Below are positions 61,634-64,000 of a stretch of DNA of 64,000 bases, piece by piece. The stretch is taken from NCBI GenBank assembly GCA_020635355.1, contig JACJZW010000001.1, positions 1 to 64,000 of the forward strand. The letters run 5' to 3'. The DNA is from Flavobacteriales bacterium. GTDB taxonomy: Bacteria; Bacteroidota; Bacteroidia; NS11-12g; UBA9320. Under the pieces are notes generated by a model that worked only from the letters and a program-made list of their open reading frames with translations, made no database searches and was not told the origin of the DNA. How positions within the stretch are numbered: position 1 is the stretch's first letter; every line of letters starts with the position of its first letter. Position numbers and translations under genes: made by a program.

Positions 61634-62455
61634 ATGATGCATCTGAGGTTCTTTGTGGTCTTGATAGCAATGCTGCTCCAGGTGCAGGTTTCCACTGCCC
61701 AGCGCTGGGACGATAACGACATGGGAGCCTTCTTTGGCATTGATGTCACCAAGGCAAACCTGAACTGGGTGGACATGAACAAATTGGTTGATTCCTACAA
61801 CCGCGTTCTGGCCGGTCATTTAAAAAAAGAGCTGAATCATCCGGCCTATCCGCTAGCACCAGCCTTCAGTTTGGGTGTTGGAAATGCCAACGTGCAAATT
61901 TTCATCAACTATGCCCCCATCAAAATCAAGATGGACTCCGAATTGAACAATGGGGAGCGACGCGAAATGCGGATGACCAATCATCTTCAATCCTTTCAGA
62001 TCGATATGGGGTTTCCATTTGAAGTGCCCTACAAATTTGGATATACCGTGGGTGGTTCATTCAATCGTGGCAAGTTGTATTCCCGGTACATTTACAATGA
62101 TGGGACGGTGAGTTACACATCGGAGCAACCGTTAAACGGCGTATTTACCGGCGGAGGTGGAAGCGTAAATGTGGGATTATTTGCGATGTATCAGACGGAT
62201 AAATTCGATTTTCAGCTTCGGGCTGATTATCTATCTACGTTCTTGATTGATGACGGAGTAGACATGTACGACAATCAATCGGAGACCTTCAACATCTATG
62301 AAAATGAAACGGAGGTAAAATACCTTCCGGTCAATTATGATGATCGGAACAAAGCCTTGGTGGTGCAGCATGGTGTGGGCAATAATGTGGATGCCCTTAT
62401 GAAGGGATGGAAATTTTCGCTGTGTGCCCGGTACTATTTTAAAATTTGGGATTGA
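61634..62455 (+). CDS. Secreted, probably outer-membrane, protein of unknown function
   Basis: This 273-residue protein has a signal peptide ending STAQ. The mature part has alternating polar/nonpolar stretches and closes with WKFSLCARYYFKIWD, an aromatic-ending strand as in small outer-membrane beta barrels. GFPFEVPYKFGYTVGGSFNRGKLYSRYIY and VNVGLFAMYQTDKFDFQLRADY look like antiparallel strands. I do not recognise the family. The ATG at 61634 was chosen over a TTG at 61625. The next gene starts at its stop (TGATG). Confidence 0.65.
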   Translation: MMHLRFFVVLIAMLLQVQVSTAQRWDDNDMGAFFGIDVTKANLNWVDMNKLVDSYNRVLAGHLKKELNHPAYPLAPAFSLGVGNANVQIFINYAPIKIKMDSELNNGERREMRMTNHLQSFQIDMGFPFEVPYKFGYTVGGSFNRGKLYSRYIYNDGTVSYTSEQPLNGVFTGGGGSVNVGLFAMYQTDKFDFQLRADYLSTFLIDDGVDMYDNQSETFNIYENETEVKYLPVNYDDRNKALVVQHGVGNNVDALMKGWKFSLCARYYFKIWD

Positions 62456-62964
62456 TGCGGCTTCGGTTTCAACATATCGCGTTTTTCGTATTGATCGCAG
62501 GTTTTACGGCCTGTGTGGATGATGGTCCGGCGGATATTCCCTCCTATGCAGGAACCTGGGAAGTCCAACAATACACGTCGGATAAATTTGAACACGGGAA
62601 GGTTGTTGAACATTTGGAACGATCTGGTCAAACCGTGGTGATTGGCACGGATCCGGAAGACGTATTTCATCCCATTACCATCGATACAGCCCTCGCCCAA
62701 AACTATGTCCCGTCAAATTACTTGCTTGGGAGGGGATGGGATTTTAGCAATGGAGGAAAAACCATATCCGGAACCTGGGAGGCAGAAGACGAGGAATTGC
62801 GTTTTTACTTTTGGGGACTCGCTGGATCTTCCCGGTACATTAAGTGGATGAATCTGGAACGAAAGGGGAGAAATGAAATGATTTGGACCTACCTGGAAAC
62901 CAATGACAGCACCTCAGAATCGTCCATGACCTTGAAGCAGGTGGTTCACCTAGTCAAGCGTTGA
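62455..62964 (+). CDS. Small lipoprotein of unknown function
   Basis: This 169-residue protein has a lipoprotein signal with lipobox GFTAC. The mature part has a lipocalin-like pattern (YAGTWEVQQYTSDK ... GKTISGTWEAEDEELRFYFWG), reminiscent of the DUF5004/lipocalin-like lipoproteins of Bacteroidota. It is translationally coupled to the barrel-like gene before it (start ATG overlaps the stop TGA), so the pair may form a complex in the outer membrane. Its end overlaps the convergent trmD by 15 nt. Confidence 0.75.
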   Translation: MRLRFQHIAFFVLIAGFTACVDDGPADIPSYAGTWEVQQYTSDKFEHGKVVEHLERSGQTVVIGTDPEDVFHPITIDTALAQNYVPSNYLLGRGWDFSNGGKTISGTWEAEDEELRFYFWGLAGSSRYIKWMNLERKGRNEMIWTYLETNDSTSESSMTLKQVVHLVKR

Positions 62965-63639
62965 GTCATCCAGTAAATCGGGACGGAGCTGTTGTGTTCG
63001 TTCCAACGCCTGTTCTTCATTCCACTTTTCGATTTCAGCGAAATTTCCGGAAGTCAATACCTCGGGAACGGTCCATCCGTTGTAATCTGCCGGTCGGGTG
63101 TAAATGGGGGCTGATAGCAATCCATCCTGAAAGCTATCGGTTAGGGCCGATGTCTCATCCGAAATAACTCCGGGGATTAGTCGGATCACCGCATCAGCAA
63201 TGATGGCGGCACCTAATTCGCCACCTGTCAGGACATAATCACCAATGGATATTTCTCGTGTAATCACATGTTCCCGAATGCGATGGTCAATGCCCTTATA
63301 ATGACCGCACAGGAGAATCAGGTTTTGCTTCAGGCTTAACGAATTAGCCATGCGTTGATTGAAGGTTTCCCCATCTGGTGTTAGATAGATTACCTCATCG
63401 TAGGTTCGCTGGGCTTTTAACGATTCAATACAGTTGAGAATGGGTTCGATCATCAAAACCATGCCGGCACTTCCACCGTAAATTTTATCATCTACCTGTT
63501 TGTAATTACCGAGGCCAAAGTCGCGCAAATCATGAACTACGATGGTTGCCAGACCCTTGTCGGATGCTCGTTTGAGGATGGATGTGGTTACCGGACCTTG
63601 AAAGAAATCGGGTATTACGGTGATGATGTCCAGTCGCAT
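62950..63639 (-). CDS. trmD: tRNA (guanine-N1)-methyltransferase
   Basis: This 229-residue SPOUT enzyme makes m1G37 in tRNAs with G36. The motifs are IITVIPDFFQGPVTTSIL, KIYGGSAGMVLMIEPI, GHYKGIDHRI and IGDYVLTGGELGA (the knot), and the C-terminal helical domain has WTVPEVLTSGNFAEIEKWN. The ATG at 63639 follows a -7 element by only 4 nt. Normally it sits in the rpsP-rimM-trmD-rplS operon; here it is alone, 28 kb from rimM. Confidence 0.95.
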   Translation of the reverse strand: MRLDIITVIPDFFQGPVTTSILKRASDKGLATIVVHDLRDFGLGNYKQVDDKIYGGSAGMVLMIEPILNCIESLKAQRTYDEVIYLTPDGETFNQRMANSLSLKQNLILLCGHYKGIDHRIREHVITREISIGDYVLTGGELGAAIIADAVIRLIPGVISDETSALTDSFQDGLLSAPIYTRPADYNGWTVPEVLTSGNFAEIEKWNEEQALERTQQLRPDLLDDSTLD

Positions 63640-63643
63640 GGGG

Positions 63644-63651
63644 CAAAGATA
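63644..63651 (-). promoter_or_regulatory. -7 promoter element TATCTTTG, 4 nt from trmD start codon
   Basis: This is an exact TAnnTTTG match on the minus strand. Only CCCC separates it from the trmD ATG, which makes a leaderless transcript likely. Confidence 0.5.
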
Positions 63652-63673
63652 CGCCCGGAAAAAATCAGGGCAC

Positions 63674-63703
63674 AAAAAAACCCCGGTACCTAGTACCAGG
63701 GTT
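63674..63703 (-). terminator. Rho-independent terminator of dnaN
   Basis: An 11-bp stem, AACCCTGGTAC / GTACCGGGGTT (one G-U), with a 3-nt loop is followed by seven T on the minus strand. It lies downstream of the dnaN stop. Confidence 0.85.
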
Positions 63704-63861
63704 GTGCTGTTGGCTTTCAGACTCGTTTAAAAGTCTTAGTTCAAATTAAACTCTAATTGAGTCTTGATTTTGTCATGGTACTTTCAGAAAAATTTTAATT
63801 CCTTTTGGGATGACTTTTCTGACACTTTTATGGAGTGCCGTTGACAAATCAAAATGGGTTA

Positions 63862-64000
63862 TCAGGCGCTGGGTGAGTTGAGCATCATAGGCATGACCAA
63901 CATGAGCAAATCTTCTCCTTCTTCATTTTCGTCCGGAAGCAGAATTCCGGCTCGGGATGGTTCAGACATTTCCAGACGCACATTCACGGAATCCAGATTG
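63862..64000 (-). CDS. dnaN: DNA polymerase III sliding clamp, C-terminal end (partial)
   Basis: The last 45 codons before TGA at 63862-63864 read RLEMSEPSRAGILLPDENEEGEDLLMLVMPMML and then NSPSA. The final stretch, in which ...LLMLVMPMML completes the third clamp domain and the residues before it form part of the client-binding pocket, is characteristic of DnaN. The beta clamp holds DNA polymerase III on DNA. The remaining ~330 residues are outside the window. A ~158-nt AT-rich spacer and a terminator separate it from trmD. Confidence 0.88.
   Translation of the reverse strand, partial: NLDSVNVRLEMSEPSRAGILLPDENEEGEDLLMLVMPMMLNSPSA

Overview
This 64 kb window is chromosomal DNA of a member of the Bacteroidota, most likely a marine-type Flavobacteriales relative. 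The reasons are: several secreted proteins end in type IX secretion (T9SS) C-terminal sorting domains; many genes have the Bacteroidota -7 promoter element TAnnTTTG just upstream while Shine-Dalgarno sites are weak or absent; and the cysteine-poor DksA-like protein between ileS and lspA is typical of the phylum. Coding density is high and most genes are housekeeping.

Layout: 0-4.5 kb holds the uvrA 3' end, a TlpA-like thioredoxin, a double-length fused D-Ala-D-Ala ligase homologue and a PASTA protein. 4.5-12 kb holds a T9SS protein, a rhodanese, a seven-haem cytochrome with TPRs, a ferredoxin, an NlpC/P60 hydrolase and an NSS sodium symporter followed by two tiny membrane proteins. 12-25.7 kb is a minus-strand block: MMPL/RND exporter, ileS, DksA-like, lspA, thioredoxin, a thioester-type alpha-2-macroglobulin-like protein and an outer-membrane barrel. 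25.9-36.2 kb holds a PGRP amidase, an inositol monophosphatase, a SpoU methyltransferase divergent from an Omp85 protein, an M48 protease, lysA, a K+ channel, an LpxL-like acyltransferase, rimM and rpsP.

36.2-41.3 kb is the accessory part: dispersed intergenic repeats, an AT-rich beta-helix T9SS protein and an IS110-family element. 41.4-53.6 kb holds an M28 peptidase, an overlapping operon prmA - 1478-aa envelope protein - plsY - clpS, a large T9SS protein, a cytochrome-like lipoprotein, a three-copy tandem repeat and tRNA-Cys. 53.6-64 kb holds GH3, rseP, hscB, a broken and an intact tRNA-Leu, two four-helix-bundle proteins, a TonB-C-domain pair, ruvX, def, a UbiA prenyltransferase, trmD and the dnaN 3' end.

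The strongest signal is the IS110 element at 39278-40542. Its 5' non-coding end can be folded by hand into two guide-bearing stem-loops in the manner of a bridge RNA. The guides in the first loop pair with all 14 nt of the target reconstructed from the element's own flanks, and the left guide of the second loop matches the element's end. Other points of interest are the fused Ddl, apparently leaderless promoters, the disrupted tRNA-Leu and the repeat families. All folding and pairing was done by eye.
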